13,618 nt of DNA from Thiotrichaceae bacterium (GCA_027024625.1 JALVRY010000244.1:1-13618); one strand, 5' to 3'; numbered from the stretch's first letter, positions 6,689-13,403 are shown. The notes: generated by a model from the letters alone, not told the origin. Translations and numbers: made by a program.

Positions 6689-7957
6689 ATGGCTAAATTC
6701 CTAACAGATACCGCAGTCAAAAATGCAAAACCAAAAGAAAAGCCCTATAAACTCATGGATAGGGACGGGCTTTATCTGTTTATCAAAAAGACAAAAAAGG
6801 GAGCAGGTAAATACTGGCGGTTTGATTATCGCTTCAATAAAAAGCGTAAAACCTTATCTATTGGAAAGTATCCAATAATTACAATTGTTGTTGCAAGAGA
6901 GCGGCTATTAGAGGCAAGGCGACTACTAGAGCAGGGCATAGACCCAAGTATTCATAAACAAATGCAACGCTCACAAATGGAATCAGATTATGCCAATACA
7001 TTTGAAGCGATCGCACTTGAATGGTATTTAAAATTTAAAGATACATGGTCAGATAATCATTCAGGGAGAATAATATCCTACTTAAAAAAGGATGTTTTCC
7101 CGTGGATAGGCTCACATCCCATCAATGATATAAATCCAGCCGAGATAATTTCTATTATTGAACGTGTGGCAGATCGTGGGGCGGTTGATGCAGCTCGACG
7201 TGTAAAAGGCTTTATTCAACAAGTTTTTAGCTATGCCGTTATCAAGAAAAAACTGCCGTTTAATCCCGCGAAAAGTATAGAGCTATCAATGGTATTACCC
7301 CCAAGGGTAAAAAAGCACTATGCAACGATTACCGACCCCATAAAAGTAGGTGAATTAATGCGGTCAATTGATGACTATAACGGCTCGTTTATTGTGCGAT
7401 GTGCTTTGAAGCTATCGCCTCTGGTGATGCTACGACCTAAAGAACTAAGACAAGCAGAATGGAGTGAGATAGATTTTGATACAGCAACATGGACAATCCC
7501 AGCCCAGCGGATGAAAAACCTCAAGCATGTTAAGCAAGCCGACCTTGAAAGTGATCAGCACATTATCCCCCTAGCTAAACAAGCCGTTACCATTCTTCAA
7601 GAGCTTTACCCACTAACAGGACGATGGAAATATCTATTCCCCAGTGCTAGAGGTAAAAGCCGTTGTATGTCAGAGAATGCGGTACGGGTTGCATTGCGAA
7701 CGATGGGCTATACAAATGACGACATAACCCCACACGGTTTTAGAGCAATGGCAAGCTCCATGCTCAATGAAATGGGCAAATGGAATCCAGATGCAATTGA
7801 ACGACAACTAAGCCATAAAGATAAAAATGTAATAAGACGCAGCTACAACCACGCTCAACACCTAAAAGAAAGGCGGGAAATGTTGCAGTTTTGGGCGGAT
7901 TATTTAGATGAACTCAAACAAGGTGCTGAGATTATCCCGCTACGGGCAAACCAGTAA
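6689..7957 (+). CDS. int: P4-type tyrosine integrase
   Basis: A 422-residue site-specific tyrosine recombinase that would integrate and excise the element at tRNA-Arg. Residues 1-90 form the DUF4102 arm-binding domain (LTDTAVKNAKPKEKPYKLMDRDGLYL, then TLSIGKYP). Residues about 105-190 are the helical core-binding domain. The catalytic domain shows Arg249 in LRPKELRQAEW, a basic loop RMKNLKH (274-280), His349 and Arg352 in PHGFRAMAS, His376 in QLSH and the nucleophile Tyr386 in RRSYNHAQ. All of R-H-R-H-Y are present, so the enzyme should be active. The length is typical of the P4/CP4-57 type. It lies on the same strand as the tRNA, 166 bases after it, as usual for islands in tRNA genes. The start ATG follows a set of operator-like repeats. 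Confidence 0.95.
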   Translation: MAKFLTDTAVKNAKPKEKPYKLMDRDGLYLFIKKTKKGAGKYWRFDYRFNKKRKTLSIGKYPIITIVVARERLLEARRLLEQGIDPSIHKQMQRSQMESDYANTFEAIALEWYLKFKDTWSDNHSGRIISYLKKDVFPWIGSHPINDINPAEIISIIERVADRGAVDAARRVKGFIQQVFSYAVIKKKLPFNPAKSIELSMVLPPRVKKHYATITDPIKVGELMRSIDDYNGSFIVRCALKLSPLVMLRPKELRQAEWSEIDFDTATWTIPAQRMKNLKHVKQADLESDQHIIPLAKQAVTILQELYPLTGRWKYLFPSARGKSRCMSENAVRVALRTMGYTNDDITPHGFRAMASSMLNEMGKWNPDAIERQLSHKDKNVIRRSYNHAQHLKERREMLQFWADYLDELKQGAEIIPLRANQ

Positions 7958-7972
7958 GAGGCTAAAGTGTTT

Positions 7973-8045
7973 CGTCAGGAATAGGGTACGGGTAGCTCCC
8001 ACGCCTGAAAGGTCAGATTACACCCTTCTCTGATTTTTCCTGATG
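7973..8045 (+). ncRNA. Structured segment after int (attenuator or small RNA?)
   Basis: CGTCAGGAA (7973-7981) pairs with TTCCTGATG (8037-8045) over 9 pairs with one G-T. AGGGT (7983-7987) pairs with ACCCT (8022-8026). Inside are two small hairpins, GGG-5-CCC (7990-8000) and CTGA-4-TCAG (8005-8016). An alternative stem TCAGA (8013-8017) with TCTGA (8029-8033), followed at once by TTTTT, would be a weak terminator for int and excludes the CTGA/TCAG hairpin. Competing folds of this kind are typical of attenuators, but no known RNA family is recognised. Confidence 0.35.
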
Positions 8046-8067
8046 ATTTTATTTATAGGGTGATGAT

Positions 8068-9150
8068 ATGAAGGGTGGACGTATGGAGCAACTCTATACA
8101 ATAAACGAGGCTATTGGTCTAATAAACAATGCTCGTGGATTTGCTTGGACTTGGAGGGAGTTATTTAAGACGGCTTATCTATATAATGATATAGGTCTAA
8201 TGTGCTATGTCGAAGATATTCCAGTAATAAAAGAAGTTATATCAGAAGATGATTACAGGGAAGAGGTAGAATATTTTACGGGTTATTTTAACCCGTTAGA
8301 CACAGAAGAGGGGAGAAACTACATAGGCAAGCTTTCTCGTGGTTTGAAAGTTACAAAAGGCATAACGTCTTTTGAGGGTACAAAAGATGGGGGAGTATAT
8401 AATTACTATGTAATTGCTAAAGGTGCTTTAAATCTTGACCCCAATATTCTAAATGGTGAAATAAGACCTTCGGTTGATGAATTTTATGTTGATAAAGCAG
8501 ATTCTACTTATTTTGAAAACGAAAAATTATCATCCGTAACCGCAAGAGGCGTATCAGTTGCACGCGGTAAAATTAAGCATTGCCATAAGCACATTGTAGA
8601 AGCTGATTTTCAAGATACATCAAGTCTTACTTTATTGAAGGATGTTGCAAGTGATCTAGGATGTCACTCTGATTTTAATAAATTCATCGAAAGCAAAGAG
8701 TTTGCAACCGCTGTTAGAAAAGGAGTTGAGCTATATGTACATCTGCAAGAAACTGTCACAAAAGAAAAGCCTTTATCCTTTGATAAGATTGAAAAGCATC
8801 AATATATTTTTGATGGGTATTACAGACTAGATTACCTTGGAAACTCTGGGAGAGCAGAAGCCAAAGACTATTTAAAAAGGATTCAGGTTGAGCCTATTTA
8901 TACAGGCTTAGGCGTATTTAGCAAACAAGGGACACACCATCATGTCCAATTTGGACTTAAAAGTAGTTCAGATAAAGACTGGAAAAAGGCAAATGGTAGT
9001 GTTTATTACAGCAGTGAGCTTGTAAAAGCTCCTAATGATACTTGGGTTGCTGGAGCTAAAGACAAACTTTATATCAAAAGTGAATATGTCTCATGTGTGT
9101 TGGGCGATGTTCCATATCCTTCTGAATTAAATATAAATCTTCATAATTAA
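8068..9150 (+). CDS. Unrecognised protein, probably split by a stop
   Basis: I do not recognise this 360-residue protein. It starts MKGGRMEQLYTINEAIGLINNARGFAWTWRELFKTAYLY. The segment after YTINEAIGLIN resembles, in pattern only, the helical N-terminal modules of some phage-island proteins that begin with a small DNA-binding-like domain. No signal peptide or membrane segment is visible. Two starts are possible: 8068, with AGGGTG upstream, or 8083 (MEQL), with a GGTGGA. The gene is markedly more AT-rich than int and the primase genes. The TAA at 9148-9150 is followed in the same frame by 103 open codons with no ATG start or ribosome site, so the original protein may have had about 464 residues. 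Position between int and the regulator suggests an element-specific cargo or control protein, function unknown. Confidence 0.6.
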   Translation: MKGGRMEQLYTINEAIGLINNARGFAWTWRELFKTAYLYNDIGLMCYVEDIPVIKEVISEDDYREEVEYFTGYFNPLDTEEGRNYIGKLSRGLKVTKGITSFEGTKDGGVYNYYVIAKGALNLDPNILNGEIRPSVDEFYVDKADSTYFENEKLSSVTARGVSVARGKIKHCHKHIVEADFQDTSSLTLLKDVASDLGCHSDFNKFIESKEFATAVRKGVELYVHLQETVTKEKPLSFDKIEKHQYIFDGYYRLDYLGNSGRAEAKDYLKRIQVEPIYTGLGVFSKQGTHHHVQFGLKSSSDKDWKKANGSVYYSSELVKAPNDTWVAGAKDKLYIKSEYVSCVLGDVPYPSELNINLHN

Positions 9151-9459
9151 GAAGTAAGGCAAATTGAAAATAAAAGTAGTCCTAAGCCTAAGTATTCAAT
9201 AGATAAATTGAAAGCAAGTGAAGCTTATATAAATCTTAATAATGCACAAAAGAAAAGAGCTGTTTTTCTTTTGCAATATATAAATAACAAGAAACTTGAT
9301 ATTAGTGAAATTGATGCTTGGTACGAACTTTATAGAATATCACCACGTACAATACACCCTGATTATGGTGGAAAAAAGAAATGGGGGTGTGGTGAAAATA
9401 GATTTAAGGATGAATATAAAAAGCTAAAAGAAGTACTAAAAAGTTTGATAAAAAATTAG
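9151..9459 (+). pseudogene. In-frame C-terminal piece of the preceding gene
   Basis: Directly after the TAA at 9148-9150, the same frame stays open for 102 codons to a TAG at 9457-9459. The encoded sequence begins EVRQIENKSSPKPKYS, then is lysine-rich and helical, with YINLNNAQKKRAVFLLQYINNKK and HPDYGGKKKWGCGENRF, ending KSLIKN. The only candidate starts are non-ATG, such as the TTG at 9208 (which would give 83 residues), and no Shine-Dalgarno lies before it. The simplest reading is that a point mutation to TAA cut one gene in two. The alternative is an independent small gene starting at TTG 9208. No family is recognised. Confidence 0.5.
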
Positions 9460-9480
9460 GTGTTGATAGCTATCAACACC
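9459..9480. promoter_or_regulatory. 22-bp perfect palindrome with FNR-type core
   Basis: GGTGTTGATAG followed by its exact reverse complement gives a perfect 22-base palindrome without loop. Its core is TTGAT-AGCT-ATCAA, which matches the FNR/ANR consensus TTGAT-N4-ATCAA at all ten positions. It overlaps the last base of the preceding frame and lies 132 bases before the alpA-like gene. No T tract follows, so it is more likely an operator than a terminator. Confidence 0.6.
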
Positions 9481-9533
9481 ACTATAACATATTGAATAAT
9501 AAGAAAATAAGTACAAATAAATTACGATTTGAC

Positions 9534-9549
9534 GTTGATGGGTATCAAC
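9534..9549. promoter_or_regulatory. Second FNR-type inverted repeat before alpA
   Basis: GTTGAT-GGGT-ATCAAC again matches TTGAT-N4-ATCAA perfectly. Its centre is 72 bases (about seven helical turns) from the centre of the first palindrome and about 71 bases before the alpA ATG. Two such boxes in one 150-base gap suggest a real binding protein, either host FNR/ANR or the element's own repressor. Confidence 0.6.
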
Positions 9550-9562
9550 AGCTCAGAATATG

Positions 9563-9609
9563 AAACCTCTTAACCAATTAAGGTTAATAGAAACTAATTA
9601 AAGAGGTTT
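9563..9609 (+). promoter_or_regulatory. Inverted repeat covering the alpA ribosome site
   Basis: AAACCTCTT (9563-9571) is the exact reverse complement of AAGAGGTTT (9601-9609). The right arm contains the AGAGG Shine-Dalgarno of the alpA-like gene (ATG at 9613). An inner pair TTAACC (9570-9575) and GGTTAA (9581-9586) could compete with the outer stem. In an mRNA this fold would hide the ribosome site and lower translation. Confidence 0.4.
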
Positions 9610-9612
9610 AAT

Positions 9613-9915
9613 ATGTTGAAAAAAACAAAAAAACAGCTAGATGCAGATGTCATTCAAGACATCGTTTCAGCTGTTATTTCCGCCGCCAGTTCTGGCAAAT
9701 TAAAACAAGCTGAATTCTATTTTATGCCGCTCGATGAAACATTAAAGGAATGTGGGTGTAGATCATCGCAGACTCTTTATTCATGGATTCGTCAAGGTTT
9801 ATTCCCAAAACCACATCGTTTAGTTAAAGGTGGTCGTGCCGTTGCGTGGCGTAGTGACTTAGTGCAAGCATGGAAAGAGTCTCGCCAACCTGCAGATATT
9901 TTGGAGGTAGCGTAA
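9613..9915 (+). CDS. AlpA/excisionase-like DNA-binding regulator
   Basis: A 100-residue protein with a C-terminal helix-turn-helix of the AlpA/MerR-like type: FMPLDETLKECGCRSSQTLYSWIRQGLFPKP (37-67), then the wing GGRAVAWRSDLVQAW (73-87). From family knowledge, AlpA proteins of P4-like elements and CP4 prophages act as transcriptional activators or excision factors for the resident integrase and replication genes. The N-terminal 30 residues are an extra helical stretch longer than the minimal family member. The start is set by AAGAGG ten bases upstream. It is the first gene of a tight block: the next gene starts on its stop codon. The upstream palindromes make it the likely control gene of the element. 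Confidence 0.85.
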   Translation: MLKKTKKQLDADVIQDIVSAVISAASSGKLKQAEFYFMPLDETLKECGCRSSQTLYSWIRQGLFPKPHRLVKGGRAVAWRSDLVQAWKESRQPADILEVA

Positions 9916-10178
9916 TGAAAATCTCCAACATCCAAAAACAAGCTAATCAAGCTTTAGTTGCATATTTAATGATTGATATGAGTGTTGAAGAACTCAATCA
10001 AGAAATCTACAAATTTAATGATGAAATGATACGAAAAATGCACAAAGAGCAAGGCAACTTGTTATTTGATAATGCTTATAAGCACATGAAATTATTAAAA
10101 ATCCAGAGAGACTTACAAAAAATAAGTAGAAAGAAGAATGCAAAGAGTTCTGAGATTTGCTTAAAACTTGTGAGTTAA
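9915..10178 (+). CDS. Small unknown protein in alpA-primase operon
   Basis: An 87-residue charged, mostly helical protein starting MKISNIQKQANQALVAYL and ending SSEICLKLVS. I do not recognise it. The ATG overlaps the alpA stop (TAATG) and has a strong GGAGG (9903-9907) seven bases upstream. The frame is open further upstream to 9870, but that part lies inside alpA and has no ribosome site. No signal peptide or membrane segment is visible. Its position between the regulator and primase genes suggests a role in replication control or as an adaptor, which is inference only. Confidence 0.7.
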   Translation: MKISNIQKQANQALVAYLMIDMSVEELNQEIYKFNDEMIRKMHKEQGNLLFDNAYKHMKLLKIQRDLQKISRKKNAKSSEICLKLVS

Positions 10179-10191
10179 GAGAGGGTTAAAA

Positions 10192-11169
10192 ATGAAAAAC
10201 ACAACGACCCCGCAACAAGGCGGGGAAGTTGCTTTACAGCAGCAACATTGTAACACCCTCACCGAACAATTCCAAAACGCAGCAACCGAAATCCAAACCA
10301 ATCAACTAGGCAATCCAGAAATCATTGCAGACAACCGCCTCAGACGCTACACCGTGGCAGGTGACAAGCCCAAATCTAATAACGGATGGATTCGAGCCTT
10401 TATTGATATTAACGGTGTACTGGTTGCTCACTATGGCTCTTGGAAAACGGGACAAACTCACACATTTATCGGTAATCGAAACAATATCAAAACACTAACA
10501 ACCGCTGAAAGGCGAGCATTAGTACGGCAAATTCAAGAGCAAAAGCGAGAGCAAAAAAAGGCTGAACGACAAAACCAATTAGCGACTAAAAAAGAAGCTC
10601 AAGAGACATGGGGACAGGCTAAACAGGCAGACTTTGAACACTCGTATCTGGTCGATGATAAAAAAGTCGGTGCTTATGGTGTGGCTAAGTTTAAGCAACA
10701 GGTGCTAATACCCTTGAGAGATGCAAAAGGCGTTATTTGGAATTTACAGCGGATTTACCCAAACGGTAAGAAATTCTACTTAAAGAATGGGCGAATCTTA
10801 GGGCTATTTCACACCATCGGACAGCCTGAAAACAGCGAACATTGCACGATCTATATAGGTGAAGGTTACGCAACTATGGCAAGTGTCCACGAGAAAACGG
10901 GCAAACCCGCTATTGTCGCATTCAGTACCGCAAACCTAACACCTGTAGCAATTGCAGTAAGACGCTTATATCCACAAGCACGGATAATTATTGCCTGTGA
11001 CAATGACCGTTTTACTAAGGGGAATCCTGGTATTTTTTACGGCAGAAAAGCAGCAACGGCAATCCATGCAGAATATATTTATCCTGAATTTCCCGCTGAA
11101 TGCACCACAGGTACGGACTTCAACGACCTAATTAATTTTGAAAAGGAGGCTGCAAATGTCAAAAGCTAA
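10192..11169 (+). CDS. TOPRIM-domain primase-like protein
   Basis: A 325-residue protein probably making primers for replication of the element. Residues about 50-100 (RRYTVAGDKPKSNNGWIRAFIDINGVLVAHYGSWKTG) resemble the N-terminal module of phage and plasmid primases of the TraC/P4 class. A charged coiled region follows (105-140, rich in Q, E, K). Residues 219-310 form a TOPRIM fold with Glu224 in YIGEGYATMAS and Asp270/Asp272 in IIIACDND, followed by TDFNDL (308-313). No zinc-finger CHC2 motif is visible, so it is shorter than P4 alpha or DnaG. A good GAGAGGG lies about six bases before the ATG. Its end overlaps the DUF927 gene start by 14 bases, linking primase and helicase-like ATPase as separate proteins, whereas P4 alpha fuses both. 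Confidence 0.85.
   Translation: MKNTTTPQQGGEVALQQQHCNTLTEQFQNAATEIQTNQLGNPEIIADNRLRRYTVAGDKPKSNNGWIRAFIDINGVLVAHYGSWKTGQTHTFIGNRNNIKTLTTAERRALVRQIQEQKREQKKAERQNQLATKKEAQETWGQAKQADFEHSYLVDDKKVGAYGVAKFKQQVLIPLRDAKGVIWNLQRIYPNGKKFYLKNGRILGLFHTIGQPENSEHCTIYIGEGYATMASVHEKTGKPAIVAFSTANLTPVAIAVRRLYPQARIIIACDNDRFTKGNPGIFYGRKAATAIHAEYIYPEFPAECTTGTDFNDLINFEKEAANVKS
10208..10246 (+). promoter_or_regulatory. Two strong hairpins in first codons of TOPRIM gene
   Basis: CCCCGC (10208-10213) and GCGGGG (10220-10225) form a perfect GC stem with a 6-base loop. GTTGCT (10228-10233) and AGCAAC (10241-10246) form a second perfect 6-bp stem. Both sit within codons 6-19 and could slow initiation or be bound by a regulator. 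The encoded residues are low-complexity (TTPQQGGEVALQQQ). Confidence 0.35.
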
Positions 11170-12736
11170 AGACCAGCTACAGCCTAAGCAGAAAGAATTT
11201 ATCGCCTTTAAGGTGAACGATAAGGGCGTGTATTACCTACCACCGCCCAAAGATGATGAACCCTCTAACCCTATTTGGTTATGCAGTCGATTAGATATAG
11301 TTGCACGGGTGCGAAATGACCAAAATAGCGGACATGGTTTGTTGTTGGAGTGGAAAGATAAAGACAATATCAAACACCAGTACATTATGTCTCAAGCGGA
11401 CTTAGCAGGTGACGGTGCAATTATCCGCAGAAACTTACTAGAAGGCGGTTTGCAAATCAGCACAAAACGAGCCGTGCGAGAACATTTTAGTAACTATTTG
11501 ATGAACTATCCCGTCGATAAAGTCGCTAGGTCAGTCAGTCGTACAGGCTGGTACAAAGAGGCTTTTGTGTTATCAGATGAAGTAATTGGTGAAGCACCAG
11601 AGGAGCGGGTGCTATTGCAAGCAGAAGCCAACGATTTAGCAGGTTTCGAGCAAGCAGGAACACTTGAACAATGGCGGGATAATGTCAGCATTCACTGTAA
11701 AGGTAATCACCGTCTAGTCTTTGCGGTATCCTGTGCGTTTGCTGCACCAATGTTGAATCTACTCAATATCGGTGGTTTAGGTTTTCATTTTCGCGGTAAT
11801 TCATCATCTGGCAAGACCACATTACTAGAAGTTGCAAAGTCTGTTATCGGGAATCCTAGTGATTTACCACGCTGGAGAGCCACATCTAACGGCTTAGAAT
11901 CCGTTGCTTCGATACACAATGACATACTACTTTGTCTTGATGAGATCGGGGAGGCAGACGCTAAAACCATAGGTGGTACAGCTTACATGCTTGCTAACGG
12001 TGTCGGCAAAATTCGCAGTGATCGAAGCGGTAATCTGCGACCACCTGCCAAGTGGAAAACCTTGTTTCTCTCATCTGGTGAAATATCATTAGCTGATATT
12101 GTCCGCGAAGGTGGCAAAAAAATAAAAGCAGGGCAATTAGTCCGCATCATTGACCTACCAGCCGATGCAGGTAATGACCTAGGCATATTCGACACCTTAC
12201 CCGCGTTTGCTAAGGATGGTGCAGGTTTCTCTGATTATTTACGCGATAACGCCAAAAAGCACCACGGGAGGGCATTTAGAGAGTATTTACGCCTATTCAC
12301 GGCAAACCGTGAACCTTTGCTGAAATTAATCAGAGAATTGCAAAAAGACTGGTTAAAGCAACACTTAGTCGATAATGCAGATGGTCAGGTGAAACGAGTC
12401 GCTAAAGCCTTTGCTACAGTTGCCGCGTCAGGTGCATTAGCTTCTGAAATGGGTATTACAGGCTGGGGCGATGCAACCGCAGCAATTGAAGCAGCTAGGG
12501 TGTGCTTTGATGGCTGGATTAAATCTCGTGGAGGCATGGGTTCACAGGAAGAAGCTCAAGTGCTAAAGCAAGTGCAAACCATACTTGAAGCCGATGGTGC
12601 TGCAAAATTTACTTTCCGCAATGTAAGAATGCAAGATGATCAGACAATGTATCGTCTAGGTTTTCGTCACGAGAATGGGGATTTTTTTATATTACAAAAT
12701 CGGTTCAGAGAAGTTTTCTGTTTATACTTACACTAA
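11156..12736 (+). CDS. DUF927 helicase-like ATPase, C-terminus shortened
   Basis: A 526-residue P-loop ATPase of the DUF927 family, found in phages and islands next to primases and thought to act as a replicative helicase. The Walker A motif is GNSSSGKTT (214-222), Walker B is ILLCLDEIGEAD (257-268), and a sensor-like TLFLSSGE follows at 302-309. An upstream module with SRTGWYKEAFVL (128-139) is also typical. I chose the ATG at 11156 (MSKAKDQ) because AAGGAGG (11143-11149) lies seven bases before it; the frame is open to 11138. The protein ends FRNVRMQDD...FILQNRFREVFCLYLH. Relatives usually go on for roughly 30-50 residues after the REV-C motif, so the last codons (about 12721 on) look like foreign sequence and the C-terminus is probably truncated. 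It overlaps the TOPRIM gene by 14 bases. Confidence 0.88.
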   Translation: MSKAKDQLQPKQKEFIAFKVNDKGVYYLPPPKDDEPSNPIWLCSRLDIVARVRNDQNSGHGLLLEWKDKDNIKHQYIMSQADLAGDGAIIRRNLLEGGLQISTKRAVREHFSNYLMNYPVDKVARSVSRTGWYKEAFVLSDEVIGEAPEERVLLQAEANDLAGFEQAGTLEQWRDNVSIHCKGNHRLVFAVSCAFAAPMLNLLNIGGLGFHFRGNSSSGKTTLLEVAKSVIGNPSDLPRWRATSNGLESVASIHNDILLCLDEIGEADAKTIGGTAYMLANGVGKIRSDRSGNLRPPAKWKTLFLSSGEISLADIVREGGKKIKAGQLVRIIDLPADAGNDLGIFDTLPAFAKDGAGFSDYLRDNAKKHHGRAFREYLRLFTANREPLLKLIRELQKDWLKQHLVDNADGQVKRVAKAFATVAASGALASEMGITGWGDATAAIEAARVCFDGWIKSRGGMGSQEEAQVLKQVQTILEADGAAKFTFRNVRMQDDQTMYRLGFRHENGDFFILQNRFREVFCLYLH

Positions 12737-12742
12737 TGCTCA

Positions 12743-12826
12743 GAAGTGAGTAAAGCTCGGATTAGCTGCGACGCTCTTTGAGTATCGTAAGCGTTATTTA
12801 AGAACGTCAGCTCCGAGGTTCACTTC
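12743..12826 (+). other. 84-base bulged hairpin after the DUF927 gene
   Basis: Four nested pairs make one long stem: GAAGTGA (12743-12749) with TCACTTC (12820-12826), CTCGG (12756-12760) with CCGAG (12813-12817), AGCT (12764-12767) with AGCT (12809-12812), and GACG (12770-12773) with CGTC (12805-12808). All 20 pairs are Watson-Crick. Unpaired bases are almost all on the left arm (6, 3 and 2 bases against 2 on the right). The apical loop of 31 bases can form a smaller stem. The segment has no reading frame and no T tract. It could be a small RNA, a single-strand recombination or replication site, or the end of an inserted cassette. Confidence 0.5.
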
Positions 12827-12879
12827 CCTCTATTCCTTCTGTAGTAGTTTTCTCATAAAAAAACTGTTCCACCGCTAAT

Positions 12880-13065
12880 ATGAAAATAGAATTTGACCCT
12901 AGCGTCGATGCTTTATATATCAACCTCTCCAAAGGTGAAATTGAGAAAACAAAGGAGGTTCAAAAAGGAATTATGATGGACTTTGACAAGGACGGTAATG
13001 TTTTAGGCATTGAAGTGTTAGACGTTAGCAAACGTGAAGAATTACCAATACAACAAGCAGCATAA
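12880..13065 (+). CDS. DUF2283 family small protein
   Basis: A 61-residue protein, MKIEFDPSVDALYINLS at its start and GIMMDFDKDGNVLGIEVLDVSKRE near its end. This is the full DUF2283 pattern (F-D-P-x-x-DALYIxLS, then an aspartate-rich turn, then GIE-(V/I)-LD-x-S). The family is small, soluble and of unknown biochemical function, and is often found beside DUF4258 proteins in toxin-antitoxin-like pairs. No such partner is present here; the next gene encodes a lipoprotein. The ATG has no clear Shine-Dalgarno. The stop overlaps the next start (TAATG), so the two genes are co-translated. Confidence 0.85.
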   Translation: MKIEFDPSVDALYINLSKGEIEKTKEVQKGIMMDFDKDGNVLGIEVLDVSKREELPIQQAA

Positions 13066-13403
13066 TGAAAACAAAACTACTCATCACCACCCTTGCAGTA
13101 TTCGCCCTCACCGCCTGTACACAAGAATCACAAAACCGCCTTGGTCGAGCAATCAACAACTGGACAGGGACAGACGGCATACTAGAAGTTTATGCAGGTG
13201 AGAAGCTAGTAAAACGCTTTATCAAAATAGACAAGCTCACCACCGCCACATCAACCAACGGCTCACAAGATCGCCCTTATCGGTTCGGTTATGGCGTACT
13301 GGATAGCAACCTAAACGGAGTTGCAGATGCAAACGAGAAAAAGGTATATTTTGAATTTAGCGACTATTCAACCGCCTATATCTTTTATGAAAATCCAAAT
13401 TAA
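13065..13403 (+). CDS. Small lipoprotein with calcium-loop-like motif
   Basis: A 112-residue predicted lipoprotein. The N-terminus MKTKLLITTLAVFALTAC has two lysines, a hydrophobic stretch and the lipobox LTAC, with lipidation expected on Cys18. The residue after Cys is Thr, so outer-membrane sorting is likely. Near 80-91 the sequence DSNLNGVADANE follows the D-x-N-x-N-G-x-x-D-x-x-E pattern of EF-hand or dockerin-type calcium loops, so metal binding is possible. The C-terminal part (KKVYFEFSDYSTAYIFYENP) is aromatic. I believe similar proteins occur on islands, but I know no function. The start ATG overlaps the DUF2283 stop. An exposed lipoprotein on an integrative element could affect surface exclusion or phage adsorption, which is speculation. 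Confidence 0.8.
   Translation: MKTKLLITTLAVFALTACTQESQNRLGRAINNWTGTDGILEVYAGEKLVKRFIKIDKLTTATSTNGSQDRPYRFGYGVLDSNLNGVADANEKKVYFEFSDYSTAYIFYENPN

Noticed and set aside
9148..9150. Programmed stop-codon readthrough at the TAA
   Set aside because: The context (TAA-GAA) lacks the usual readthrough CARYYA signal or a visible downstream structure; a nonsense mutation is simpler.
12787..12797. GTAAGCGTTAT, similar to the IS66-type tip at 617
   Set aside because: Only the short tip matches, it lies in the loop of the hairpin, and no IS66 coding sequence is adjacent; probably chance.
12743..12826. Integron attC site or group II intron end
   Set aside because: No integron core-site boxes (GTTRRRY/RYYYAAC) at the ends, no integron integrase, and no domain V-like motif or reverse transcriptase nearby.
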